From Prochlorococcus sp. HOT208_60m_808G21 (GTDB taxonomy: Bacteria; Cyanobacteriota; Cyanobacteriia; PCC-6307; Cyanobiaceae), in contig MWOY01000126.1 of NCBI GenBank assembly GCA_002026015.1, positions 1 through 64,000 on the forward strand: a stretch of 64,000 nucleotides of DNA. Reading direction: 5' to 3'. This document shows, piece after piece, positions 1-8,098 of the stretch (position 1 is the first letter of the stretch; every line of letters starts with the position of its first letter). The notes under the pieces are model-generated. The model searched no databases, was not told the DNA's origin, and saw only the letters and a list, made by a program, of their open reading frames with translations. A program made the translations under genes and the position numbers.

Positions 1-1
1 A

Positions 2-262
2 CTAGATTTAAATGTACCTATTGAAAAAATAATAATTTCTGGAAAAGAAATTTATAGCATAGGTTTAGGAGCTTTGATTGTTTGTTTTGATAAAGATCTT
101 TCATTGGAAATAGTAAATGCAATTGGTAAGTTAAAAGAAGATTTAAAACCAGAAATAATGCGGGTTGTTTTCAAAGATGATGGATTTAAAGACGATGTAA
201 TAAAAACAAATGCTTTGCAAGCTTTAAAGCTATTTGGCATTCAAGATATTAAAAGTATTTAA
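2..262 (+). CDS. mod: Type III restriction-modification methyltransferase (Mod), C-terminal fragment
   Basis: The reading frame is open from the window edge to the TAA at 260-262, so only the last ~86 residues are present. The end of the protein carries the VVFKDDGFKDDVIKTNALQ stretch followed by a short tail ending in DIKSI. This is the usual C-terminus of type III N6-adenine methyltransferases. In these systems Mod recognises the DNA site and methylates one strand; it also works with Res for cleavage. The catalytic and target-recognition parts lie outside the window. The res gene follows 11 bp downstream, which supports the call and implies one operon. Confidence 0.85.
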   Translation, partial: LDLNVPIEKIIISGKEIYSIGLGALIVCFDKDLSLEIVNAIGKLKEDLKPEIMRVVFKDDGFKDDVIKTNALQALKLFGIQDIKSI

Positions 263-273
263 TATATCTAAAA

Positions 274-3252
274 GTGAAATTTCAGTTTGATCCTAATCAG
301 AATCATCAGAGAATTGCTTGGGAATCAGCAATTGGGATTTTTGAAGGCCAGGAACTTAATAAAACTATTTTTTCAATGCCTAGTGTTCAATCTACAGGTC
401 AACTTAATTTGATGAGTGGAATTAAAGATATTGAAAAAGGATTTGGGAATCGATTAGTTCTTCTTAATGAAGATATTTTAGAAAATTTAAAGCATATTCA
501 ACTTAGTAATGGCCTTAAGCAATCAAAAGAATTAAAAAGCTATGATTTTACGATTGAAATGGAAACTGGAACTGGGAAAACTTATGTTTATCTCAGATCC
601 ATATTTGAAATGAATAAAAAATATGGTTTTACAAAATTTATCATTGTGGTCCCAAGTATTGCAATAAAAGAAGGTGTTTATAAATCACTTCAAACAATGG
701 AAAATCACTTCCAGGAACTATATGAAAATGTACCTTTTGATTATTTTGTTTATAACTCACGTAGATTAGAGCAAGTTCGTAGCTTTGCGAGTAATAATTA
801 TCTACAAATTATGATAATTAATATTGATGCATTTAGAAAAAGTTTTTCTGATCAAAGTAAAGAAAATAGTGCAAATATTATTAATCGTTGGAACGATAAG
901 ATGCAAGGAGTCCCAATTGACTTTATAAAATATACGAGGCCTATTCTGATAATAGATGAGCCTCAAAGTGTTGATACAACTGCTAAATCTAGGGAGGCAA
1001 TAAGTTCTTTAAACCCTCTATGTACATTTCGTTATTCAGCTACTCATATTGATAAATTCAATATGATCTATAAGCTAGATGCGGTTGATGCTTATGAACA
1101 GAAGTTGGTTAAGCAAATAGAGGTTGCCTCTCTGGAGGTTGAGGATGGTTACAATAAAGCGTTTATAAAGCTTTTAGAGGTTGATAACAAAAAGTTTCAT
1201 CGTGCTCGTATTGAGGTAGATATTCAACAAAAGTCAGGAATTAAAAGAAAAGCTTTATGGGTCAAGCAGGGAACTGATTTGTTCGAGGATATTACAAAAA
1301 GGAATATTTATGAAGGATTTATAATTAATGATATTCATTGTGAAAAAGGTAATGAGTATATTGACTTTCAAAGTAGAGATGAAATTTTAAGATTAAATAA
1401 TGTAATTGGTGATTTCAATACCGATGAATTTAAGAGATCGCAAATTCGCAAAACTATCGAGGAGCATCTTAATAAAGAGTTAAGACTGAATCCAATGGGA
1501 ATAAAAGTTTTGAGCTTAATATTTATTGATAAAGTTTCAAATTATAGAAACTATAATAATCAGGACGGTAAAGGTAAATACGCTAAAATTTTTGAGGAAG
1601 AATATTCTAAAGCCATCAAAAAGCCAAAATATAATAAATTATTTTTGAACTTTCAGAATAATAAAATCCCTGAAGATGCACATGAAGGTTATTTTTCAAA
1701 AGATAGAAAAGGAAGTTTTACTGATACAAAAGGAACAACTATTGCGGATGAAGATACTTTTAATTTGATAATGAAAGATAAAGAGAAGTTATTAGATTTC
1801 AACTCTAAGTTGAGGTTTATTTTTTCACACTCTGCATTAAAAGAGGGTTGGGACAATCCGAATGTTTTTCAAATTTGTACTTTAAATGATACAAAATCAA
1901 TTATCAAAAAACGCCAAGAAATTGGCAGAGGTTTAAGACTAGCTGTAAATCAAGAAGGCAAGCGCGTGAAAGGTTTTGATATAAATACTTTGACTGTTAT
2001 GGCAAATGAGTCTTATGAAGATTTTGTTGAGGGTTTGCAAAAAGAGATAGAAGAAGAGGAAGGAATTAAGTTTGGTGTAATTCAAGATAATAGTTTTTCT
2101 AACATAGTCATAGAAAAACAAAATGGTCAAAAATCTTATCTCGGTTTAGAAGCTTCAGAAAAGATATGGAATGCTCTAAAAAAAGATAAATATATTGAAG
2201 AGAATGGCAAAGTTAATGATTCGCTTAAAACTGACTTAAAAAATGAAACATTAATAATTTCAGAAGAATATGAAAAATATCGAAATGAAATAATAGCGAT
2301 ACTTAAGAAAGTAGCTGGCGGAATCAATATCAAAAATAATTCTGATAAGCGAGTTGTTAAATTAAATAAAAAAGTATTTAATAGTCCTGAATTTATTGAT
2401 TTATGGAATCGTATAAAAATTAAAACAAGTTATAGTGTGGATTTCAATCCAATAGAACTTATAAACAACTGTGCAGAAAAAATTAATAAAGATCTTATAG
2501 TAACTAAAACAAAGCTTAAATATAAAGTTGCAAAAACTGAATTAAGCCAAGCTGGTTTTGATGTAACTGTCACTAAAGAAAGTACTCAAATATATGATGG
2601 AGAAGATTCGCTTTTCATTCCTGATATACTAACCTACTTGCAAAATGAAACAAATTTAAAGAGAAAATCAGTTTTAGATATTTTGATTAAAAGTGGCCGC
2701 CTTAAAGATTTTAAAAATAATCCACAAAAATTTATTGATGAGGTAAAAAAAATTATAAATAGGGAAATGAGGAGTTTTATTGTCAATGGAATAAAATACC
2801 AAAAAATCAAAGGCAATCATTTCTTTCATCAAGAACTTTTCGAAAGTGAAGAATTAATAGGTTTTTTAAAAAAAAATATGGTTGAAGTAAAAAAATCTGT
2901 TTATGACCATGTTATTTATGATGCGGAAACAGAGTTTAATTTGATTTCATTTTTTGAAAATAATGATGAGATTAAACTTTATACTAAATTGCCAAAATGG
3001 TTTAAGATTGAAACTCCTTTGGGTACTTATAATCCAGATTGGGCAGTTTTATTTCAAATGGATGAAATGGAAAAACTTTATTTAGTCGCAGAAAGTAAGG
3101 GTAGTATTTTAAACGAAAATCTTCGAGGGATTGAAAATGATAAAATAGAGTGTGCTAAAAAGCATTTTAAGGCTTTAGGAGATGGGAGCCAATACATTCT
3201 TGCAAGCGATGATACAACTTTCTTAGATCAAGCAATAAATAAATATTCTTAA
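274..3252 (+). CDS. res: Type III restriction endonuclease subunit Res
   Basis: This is a 992-residue ATP-dependent translocase plus nuclease of a type III restriction system. Visible motifs are Walker A METGTGKT (about residues 96-103), Walker B IIDEPQ (D228-E229), a late helicase motif SHSALKEGWDNPNVFQ, and KKRQEIGRGLRL (motif VI type). The C-terminal PD-ExK nuclease has D922 in the NPDW stretch and E940-S-K942. All catalytic elements are intact and the length is normal for Res. The start is GTG, 11 bp after the mod stop, with an N-terminus that begins MKFQFDPNQ as in relatives. Such systems are rare in streamlined Prochlorococcus genomes, and this one sits at the head of an accessory region. 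Confidence 0.93.
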   Translation: MKFQFDPNQNHQRIAWESAIGIFEGQELNKTIFSMPSVQSTGQLNLMSGIKDIEKGFGNRLVLLNEDILENLKHIQLSNGLKQSKELKSYDFTIEMETGTGKTYVYLRSIFEMNKKYGFTKFIIVVPSIAIKEGVYKSLQTMENHFQELYENVPFDYFVYNSRRLEQVRSFASNNYLQIMIINIDAFRKSFSDQSKENSANIINRWNDKMQGVPIDFIKYTRPILIIDEPQSVDTTAKSREAISSLNPLCTFRYSATHIDKFNMIYKLDAVDAYEQKLVKQIEVASLEVEDGYNKAFIKLLEVDNKKFHRARIEVDIQQKSGIKRKALWVKQGTDLFEDITKRNIYEGFIINDIHCEKGNEYIDFQSRDEILRLNNVIGDFNTDEFKRSQIRKTIEEHLNKELRLNPMGIKVLSLIFIDKVSNYRNYNNQDGKGKYAKIFEEEYSKAIKKPKYNKLFLNFQNNKIPEDAHEGYFSKDRKGSFTDTKGTTIADEDTFNLIMKDKEKLLDFNSKLRFIFSHSALKEGWDNPNVFQICTLNDTKSIIKKRQEIGRGLRLAVNQEGKRVKGFDINTLTVMANESYEDFVEGLQKEIEEEEGIKFGVIQDNSFSNIVIEKQNGQKSYLGLEASEKIWNALKKDKYIEENGKVNDSLKTDLKNETLIISEEYEKYRNEIIAILKKVAGGINIKNNSDKRVVKLNKKVFNSPEFIDLWNRIKIKTSYSVDFNPIELINNCAEKINKDLIVTKTKLKYKVAKTELSQAGFDVTVTKESTQIYDGEDSLFIPDILTYLQNETNLKRKSVLDILIKSGRLKDFKNNPQKFIDEVKKIINREMRSFIVNGIKYQKIKGNHFFHQELFESEELIGFLKKNMVEVKKSVYDHVIYDAETEFNLISFFENNDEIKLYTKLPKWFKIETPLGTYNPDWAVLFQMDEMEKLYLVAESKGSILNENLRGIENDKIECAKKHFKALGDGSQYILASDDTTFLDQAINKYS

Positions 3253-3330
3253 ATTAAATGATAAAAGAATTGAAAATTTAGCAGGAGTTTTCCTTTTACA
3301 ATATTTGAGTATTTTTGAACAGAAGATTGA

Positions 3331-3591
3331 TTTGAACCAATAAATAGGAATAAAGATTTAATAAAATTAAACTCAAATTGGCTTGATGCTTATGTTGAAC
3401 TTCAACCATTTGAATTAAAGAAAAAGTTCCTTGAAAATTAATTAAAAGTTTTAGTTGGAGAAAACCAAGGTATAAAAGATATATGTTCTTGGAAAAGGGA
3501 AAAAAAGAAACAAATCAAAAAAAATTCTTTATTAAAATTTGATCATGAATTAGCAAATAAATATATATATCGATTTGCGAACTACAAATAA
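3331..3591 (+). pseudogene. Decayed ORF remnant downstream of res
   Basis: One frame reads as plausible protein (for example NSNWLDAYVELQPFELKKK, then a stop at 3439-3441, then LKVLVGENQGIKDICSWKRE). It ends at TAA 3589-3591. In-frame stops also lie just upstream at 3316-3318 and 3328-3330 and no start codon fits, so it looks like the tail of a broken gene. I do not recognise the family. The rest of the 576-bp gap between res and the SIMPL gene (3253-3330 and 3592-3828) shows no convincing gene. Confidence 0.35.
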
Positions 3592-3828
3592 GATTTAAGG
3601 TTAATGACTACAGACCTTATCACTTTAAATAATTATCGATAATACAAAATTACTTCTTGCAAAGAAGAATTTCTTTTGGCAATATTAGTAACCGACTTCA
3701 AAATTGGCACATCAAAATAGATGTTTCCCTTAATGGCCAAAAAGAACTGAAGGATTTGAGATCAGGGGATTTATTATTTTTCTTTCGGTTCAGCTGTTAA
3801 AAAGTTCCTACACACATACTCATAGAAA

Positions 3829-4611
3829 ATGAAAATTTTAAAAAATATAAGGTCGCTACCTGGCGATTCTCTGAGAGTTATTCGTCGTACTCCACCTCTT
3901 GTTTTTGCAATGGCTGTATTATCACTTGGTGGTTTTATTGGGGCATCAACAGTTCTCGTAAGAGGTTTTCGGATAGTTGAAAATTCAATCACTGTTACAG
4001 GTGCAAGTACCGAAAGTTTTGAAAGTGATATTGCAAAATGGTCCGTTCAGGTCAGGGCTACTGGTAAAACTCAAATTGACTCTTTTAACAATCACAAAGA
4101 GTCAATGGAAAAAACTATGAATTTCCTTAAAGATAATGGCATCGTAGATGGCATTAAACAAGAAGTTTATCTTGGACCAGCGAGCATAAAGGAATATGAA
4201 ACCAAGCATCCAAAGACAAATGAAATCATAAGAAGCGAATGGATTACTTATCAGAGTATTGAAATCCAGAGCAACGATGTGCACAGGATTCAAAAGACTC
4301 ACAGTAAGATAACTGGACTACTTGGTGAAGGTGTAATTGTTAGACCAAGTTCTCCTGAATTTACCTATTCAAAACTTGCTGATAAAAGAGTAGATATGCT
4401 CGCTAAGGCTGCAAAAGATGCACGCATTAGAGCTGAAGCTATTGCTCTTCAGGCAGGTTCAGAAGTGGGAGGTTTGAAGAAAGTAAACACTGGGGTATTT
4501 CAGATCACAGTTCCTAATTCCACTAGAGTAAGCAGTTGGGGATCTTATGATACTTCAACAATCAAGAAAGATATTACTGCTGTAATGGGAGTAACTTTCG
4601 CTGTTAAATAA
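3829..4611 (+). CDS. SIMPL-domain (DUF541) exported protein
   Basis: The 260-residue protein has an N-terminal hydrophobic segment (about residues 22-48) that should act as a signal anchor. A SIMPL/DUF541 domain follows, opening with ITVTGASTESFESDIAKWSV. Members of this family are envelope proteins of poorly defined function. The segment with many Arg and Ala residues near residue 190 (ARIRAEAIALQAGSEVG) also fits the family. The gene is convergent with the microprotein pair on the other strand, whose stop lies 5 bp past this one. ATG at 3829 is the first start that keeps the whole hydrophobic segment. Confidence 0.85.
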   Translation: MKILKNIRSLPGDSLRVIRRTPPLVFAMAVLSLGGFIGASTVLVRGFRIVENSITVTGASTESFESDIAKWSVQVRATGKTQIDSFNNHKESMEKTMNFLKDNGIVDGIKQEVYLGPASIKEYETKHPKTNEIIRSEWITYQSIEIQSNDVHRIQKTHSKITGLLGEGVIVRPSSPEFTYSKLADKRVDMLAKAAKDARIRAEAIALQAGSEVGGLKKVNTGVFQITVPNSTRVSSWGSYDTSTIKKDITAVMGVTFAVK

Positions 4612-4616
4612 TTGAC

Positions 4617-4712
4617 TTAGGGAGTCTTCTTTTTGCCTTTAAGGATCATCAATAAAGGTAATCCAATAAGCATTAAGCTCCCATCAATTAACAAAAAAGT
4701 GTTCAGATTCAT
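4617..4712 (-). CDS. 31-residue single-TM microprotein, copy 1 of a duplicated module
   Basis: This short frame encodes a protein starting MNLNTFLLIDGSLMLIGLPL, with one hydrophobic helix and a basic tail (KGKKKTP). Its ATG overlaps the TAA of the upstream 62-residue gene by one base (TAATG), which suggests translational coupling. A nearly identical partner lies at 9758-9844, again overlapping the end of a homologous upstream gene. Conservation of the peptide between the two copies, with mostly synonymous change, is the main evidence that it is real. Function is unknown. Confidence 0.7.
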   Translation of the reverse strand: MNLNTFLLIDGSLMLIGLPLLMILKGKKKTP

Positions 4713-4900
4713 TAATCCATTCCATTTGGGATATCCCATGTAAGAGGTACACCCTTCTTGACCTTGTCTTTCTTCATATCTTCCATCTCTTTTCTAATTT
4801 TATTGTAATAAGAAAGTTCTTCTGGATCATCTGAACCAAGACCATATCCCATGGTCGCTGCTAGATAAATCCTATACATTCTGTAAGTACTTAAAGTCAT
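4712..4900 (-). CDS. Small conserved protein, copy 1 of a duplicated module
   Basis: The 62-residue soluble protein starts MTLSTYRMYRIYLAATMGYG and has an acidic centre (SDDPEELSYYNKI), a Lys-rich segment and a WDIPNGMD tail. I do not recognise a family. The frameshifted homologue at 9569-9761 matches it along the full length, and both copies are followed by the same overlapping microprotein gene. The product is therefore a genuine small protein likely made together with a tiny membrane partner. Confidence 0.75.
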   Translation of the reverse strand: MTLSTYRMYRIYLAATMGYGLGSDDPEELSYYNKIRKEMEDMKKDKVKKGVPLTWDIPNGMD

Positions 4901-4964
4901 ACTTTGATCATAAACAACTAAATGTTAAATCAGGAAAAAAGTTATTTTTAAATCTTCTACCAAA

Positions 4965-5471
4965 ATGAAAAAATTATTTCTTCTATCACTATTAATAAGT
5001 TTAATTTCTCCAATTAAAACTTTTGCTGGTTTTCCAGAGGGAGAAAAAGGATTTGATCTTAAGAAAATTGAAGAGTCTTTTAAGTTGCCTTGCGATGAAA
5101 TAGGTAATGATGAATGTATAGCTAGAGCTTTTGGAGTAGGAGCTTGCACCTGGGTATTTGGAATTAAAAATGGTAGAGAATCAAAAGAAGCTTTAAGGAT
5201 TGCAGATGAAGTTTTAATAGCTCTTATGAAGGGAAATAATCTAGATATAAATTCTATTTTTGAGAAAGATGGTTCTATAAAGGAGGCTATAAAAAAAGAA
5301 GCAGTTTATAGAATCAATTTTTGCAAAGATGCTACAAAATTGGCTATTCCAAAATTAATAAAAAAACTTCCAGAAGGCATTGAATTAGATGAAGAAAGAA
5401 TCGAGAATTTCGCAAGCGTTTTCCCTCTCCAATATTTGATAATGTTTGAACAAATGAAAAAGGGTAATTAG
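4965..5471 (+). CDS. Secreted hypothetical protein
   Basis: The 168-residue protein has a clear signal peptide (MKKLFLLSLLISLISP, with cleavage likely after FAG) and a mature domain with four Cys residues (LPCDEIG, DECIA, GACTW, NFCKD). It is probably periplasmic. I do not recognise the family. The start is ATG with a Lys-Lys N-terminus. The small gene at 5481 follows after 9 bp and may be co-transcribed. Confidence 0.75.
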   Translation: MKKLFLLSLLISLISPIKTFAGFPEGEKGFDLKKIEESFKLPCDEIGNDECIARAFGVGACTWVFGIKNGRESKEALRIADEVLIALMKGNNLDINSIFEKDGSIKEAIKKEAVYRINFCKDATKLAIPKLIKKLPEGIELDEERIENFASVFPLQYLIMFEQMKKGN

Positions 5472-5480
5472 AGTTAAAGT

Positions 5481-5663
5481 ATGAAAAACTTATGGACCAA
5501 AAGAAACATTATGGACTATCTAAGCCACCCTGATGAGAGCTTGGATAAGAACTACAGCCCACTTAGACAGAAGTACAGAAAAGAACTTAGAAGGATGGAT
5601 GAAGAGACCAAAAAAGATGGAGGAGTTGTTGATTGGAACTATATATTGAACGATTTCATGTAA
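5481..5663 (+). CDS. Small charged hypothetical protein
   Basis: This 60-residue protein is strongly charged (Arg/Lys in QKYRKELRRMDEETKKDGG) with no membrane segment or signal. It lies 9 bp after the secreted-protein gene and ends 4 bp before a tRNA-like fragment. Its layout (short soluble protein, Tyr and Arg rich, ending in WNYILNDFM) recalls the other tiny accessory proteins here, but I see no family. Confidence 0.6.
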   Translation: MKNLWTKRNIMDYLSHPDESLDKNYSPLRQKYRKELRRMDEETKKDGGVVDWNYILNDFM

Positions 5664-5666
5664 TAG

Positions 5667-5716
5667 GTAGTGAGGATTCGAACCTGCTACCTAGTGCTCC
5701 CAAAGCGTCCCGCTCT
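5667..5716 (-). pseudogene. tRNA 3'-half fragment (Pro-like)
   Basis: Read on the minus strand this contains a TTTGGGA anticodon-loop-like heptamer, a variable region, and GGTTCGAATCC, the canonical T-loop, then a 3' tail. No complete 5' half exists and the anticodon and T stems are imperfect, so it is not a functional tRNA. Prolyl identity (UGG) is inferred only from the loop. Partial tRNA 3' halves are typical attachment-site scars of tRNA-targeting integrases. Confidence 0.5.
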
Positions 5717-6059
5717 AACTTTTTATTTTTGTATCTAAACCAATTAATTTCATAAGAACTTTTGCATTACTTGCAACAGCTGAATATTGTTTTTCTTGAA
5801 TTGCTCTAAACATTGCAGTTTCCAGAGTGCATACTAATTTTGCTGTCATTTCAGGGCGATTTAAGTCCCCTTCCTCAAGATCATCTTTCAGCAAAACATA
5901 AGCATTAGAAGTGATCTGCCTGGCTCTTCTTCTTGAGATTCCATATTTTGCGGCAACAAGGGAAGTAATAGATGAATAGGCTTGTCCTTCAGCAACTAAT
6001 CCAGCAGCATGTGCAACTCTTAACTCAGTTTCTTGCTTAGTTGCTCTTTTATGTATATA
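5715..6059 (-). pseudogene. Start-less terminase-small-subunit-like helix-turn-helix protein
   Basis: An uninterrupted 114-codon minus-strand frame runs from just after an in-frame TGA (6060-6062) to TAG at 5715-5717, but has no ATG, GTG or TTG near its beginning. The translation has the pattern of phage DNA-packaging small subunits. A helix-turn-helix comes first (VAAKYGISRRRARQITSNAY), then an acidic helix, then a helical tail ending AVASNAKVLMKLIGLD. The stop lies inside the tRNA-like fragment. I infer a 5'-truncated gene left from an integrated phage-satellite-type element. An unusual start codon cannot be excluded. Confidence 0.55.
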
Positions 6060-6081
6060 TCAAACTAATTAACCTTATTAT

Positions 6082-6398
6082 GCACTAATTTTTGCACTAA
6101 TTAAGTAATATTTAAGATATTAAGCTCTTTAAACTACTGCAAATACTTGCATTAATAAAGCATTTACTTCCCTTGGTAAGGGAGAGGTCTCGGGTTCAAG
6201 TCCAGACAAGGGCATGCCCAAAAGCACTGCAAAAAAACAAGTTACAAGAAATACGTGATGATAGACTAATAACTGTATTTATCTAGATATTTCGACAAAA
6301 TAGCAATTCTGCACAAAAATTTACACTTAATATACTTTTAAGATAATTAGTGCTTTCAGCACTTCTTGAGAAAAATAAAAAGAATATAGGCACTAATT
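6082..6398. repeat. Dispersed 9-bp repeat GCACTAATT
   Basis: GCACTAATT occurs at 6082-6090, 6094-6102 and 6390-6398, and as its reverse complement at 6345-6353. The copies lie on both sides of the tRNA-Thr fragment. The inverted copy runs into a further small palindrome (AGTGCTTTCAGCACT). Short direct and inverted repeats next to an attachment site are what recombinase arm-binding sites look like, but this role is only inferred. Confidence 0.4.
6166..6214 (+). pseudogene. tRNA-Thr(GGT) 3'-half fragment
   Basis: The sequence contains an anticodon stem-loop TTCCC-TTGGTAA-GGGAG (anticodon GGT), the AGGTC variable region, a T arm with GGGTTCAAGTCC, and an acceptor 3' strand ending AAGGGCA. No D arm or 5' acceptor strand precedes it, and one T-stem base pair is broken. 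It is a partial tRNA gene, not a working one. With the fragment at 5667-5716 it brackets the terminase-like frame. Confidence 0.6.
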
Positions 6399-6622
6399 TT
6401 GGTCGTGGATTAAGAGTGAATGACTAAAATATTGGTAGAACCAAACTTTTATATGTTAATAATAAAAACCACCTGATGGCCTAATATCACATACCTAATA
6501 GTTCGAAGAATGAAGTTTTGGAATTAGCCCTGAGAGTATTTATTAAAGATGCTCTGGGAACTTCTTGGCAAATAACTCATAATAAAATAGGGTAATTATT
6601 AGGATTCGATTCGCTAAGGGAA
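6215..6622. other. Decayed non-coding stretch after the tRNA-Thr fragment
   Basis: About 400 bp with no intact gene. A 14-codon frame beginning ATG at 6214 (MPKSTAKKQVTRNT) starts exactly at the tRNA end and then stops, as a ruined integrase start might. Near 6510-6594 a frame reads EVLELALRVFIKDALGTSW before stopping. Both look like gene debris. Confidence 0.35.
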
Positions 6623-6994
6623 ATGAAAAAATTTATCCTAACAATATTCCTTTTAATTCACAGTCCACTATATTCTGAAATTTTTAATTCAAAGCAAGAA
6701 GAAAAGATTCTTACTAATAAACTTACGGCTTCATACGCATATGCTTATATGAATTGCCAAATAAAACAAACTAATATAAAAAAAGAAATAAGAGATAAAG
6801 GCATAACAACTACCTATCAGGTTGTCGCAGAGATATTGAAAAATGACTATAAATTAGACCCTAATTTACTACAAAATGAAAAAGTCATGAAAACAGCTAA
6901 AGAAATAGAAAGACATATGGGAGAAAATTGCAAAAATAAAATATTCCTACAAAGTGAGGAAATTTTTATAGATTTAATTAATTCACTAAGATAA
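6623..6994 (+). CDS. Small secreted hypothetical protein
   Basis: The 123-residue protein has a signal peptide (MKKFILTIFLLIHSPLYSEI) and a Lys/Glu-rich helical mature part with two Cys residues (MNCQIKQ and GENCKNK). It is probably periplasmic. It opens a run of four secreted-protein genes. I do not recognise the family. Confidence 0.7.
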   Translation: MKKFILTIFLLIHSPLYSEIFNSKQEEKILTNKLTASYAYAYMNCQIKQTNIKKEIRDKGITTTYQVVAEILKNDYKLDPNLLQNEKVMKTAKEIERHMGENCKNKIFLQSEEIFIDLINSLR

Positions 6995-7081
6995 AAAAAT
7001 TGTATTTTTTTTATTAAATAAAATATAATTTGACTAAACAAATAAAATTAAATTATTTTTAAAAAAGAAGTTCAGATAATT

Positions 7082-7546
7082 ATGTTTAAATCAAATTTAC
7101 TTTCCAAAATCTGTTTTTGCTCAATTTCGATCATAAGTTTTGTGGGAACAATCCCTTCAAAGGCTGGAGGTCTTAAAGATTTGTATAAAACTTCTGTTCA
7201 AAGATCTTGCACTCTTGAATCTAGTTCTTACATGAGGATTGTGAATGAAAATGGCATAGATCAATTTAGGTATTGCATCATTTCTAATAATTTATATGAA
7301 CTTACTTTATGGAAAAGATCTTCAAAGGAACCAACTCTCAGAAATCTAGGAACATTAGGAAATATTGTAAATATTCAAGGTAAAGTTCATTCAAAAACTG
7401 GAAGATTAATGTCAGCAAATTTACAAAGGCAATATGAACTAGAGGAAGGTAATATAATTCTTTATCAATGTGAAATAAATGCCTGTAGAAAAAAAATTAT
7501 TGAAAGAAAAGTCGTAGCTTATCCACTAAAAAAAATTGATGATTAA
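7082..7546 (+). CDS. Secreted Cys-containing protein (paralogue of 8803-9246)
   Basis: This 154-residue protein has a signal peptide (cleavage near SKAGG) and a mature domain with CTLESS, FRYCIIS and a C-terminal YQCEINACRKKIIERK motif. The same order of cysteines (C-L-E, Y-C, then a CxnC pair before a basic strand) occurs in the minus-strand gene 8803-9246. The two therefore appear to be diverged paralogues. Disulfides in the periplasm are likely. Function is unknown. Confidence 0.72.
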   Translation: MFKSNLLSKICFCSISIISFVGTIPSKAGGLKDLYKTSVQRSCTLESSSYMRIVNENGIDQFRYCIISNNLYELTLWKRSSKEPTLRNLGTLGNIVNIQGKVHSKTGRLMSANLQRQYELEEGNIILYQCEINACRKKIIERKVVAYPLKKIDD

Positions 7547-7605
7547 TAAATTTCAAATTAATTTTTCTATTGAGTTAGTATATTTATATTAGGCAAATCG
7601 CGTAA

Positions 7606-8094
7606 ATGAAAAAATTTTTTTTTGGGGCGCTGTTTTTAAGTTTTTTAAACATAGGACCTTCTAATGCATCAGAAATTTTGATGTCCCTTAAGCCAATTTT
7701 TGATTTATATAGAAGTAATGAAATAGCAGCTTGGGATAGATACAATGGGAATGTTTTCCAAGTTGTAGGAAATGTTGGATTAATCGACCCTGATAATACC
7801 CGAATTATTGTAAAAACTGGTGAAAAAACATTGAACTGTTTTTACACACCTAGAGATCACCTTAACATTGTTGATTTACAAATAAATGGTCCGATTGCAG
7901 TCAAGGGGCCATTGCAACTCTCAAAAAACGGAAGAAACTTGTACTTAGAAATAAATAATTGCAGAGTTCTTGGAAGGCATGAATATAGAACAAAAGAAGA
8001 TATTTTTAACTATAAAAAATATAAAAGAAGCGAAATAGAAAAATTAAATGAAGAAAAAAGAATCCAGAATATTATAAATTCAGAGTATTATTAA
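7606..8094 (+). CDS. Secreted hypothetical protein
   Basis: The 162-residue protein has a signal peptide (MKKFFFGALFLSFLNIGPSN, cleavage after NAS). A beta-rich middle follows (NVFQVVGNVGLIDPDNTRII) with LNCFY and NNCRVLG cysteines, then a charged C-terminal helix. The middle resembles OB-fold-like exported domains that bind small ligands, but I cannot assign a family. It is convergent with the gene at 8099, with 4 bp between the stops. Confidence 0.7.
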   Translation: MKKFFFGALFLSFLNIGPSNASEILMSLKPIFDLYRSNEIAAWDRYNGNVFQVVGNVGLIDPDNTRIIVKTGEKTLNCFYTPRDHLNIVDLQINGPIAVKGPLQLSKNGRNLYLEINNCRVLGRHEYRTKEDIFNYKKYKRSEIEKLNEEKRIQNIINSEYY

Positions 8095-8098
8095 AACA

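Noticed and set aside
5667-6214. Two functional tRNA genes
   Set aside because: Both lack a 5' half and have broken stems. They are fragments only.
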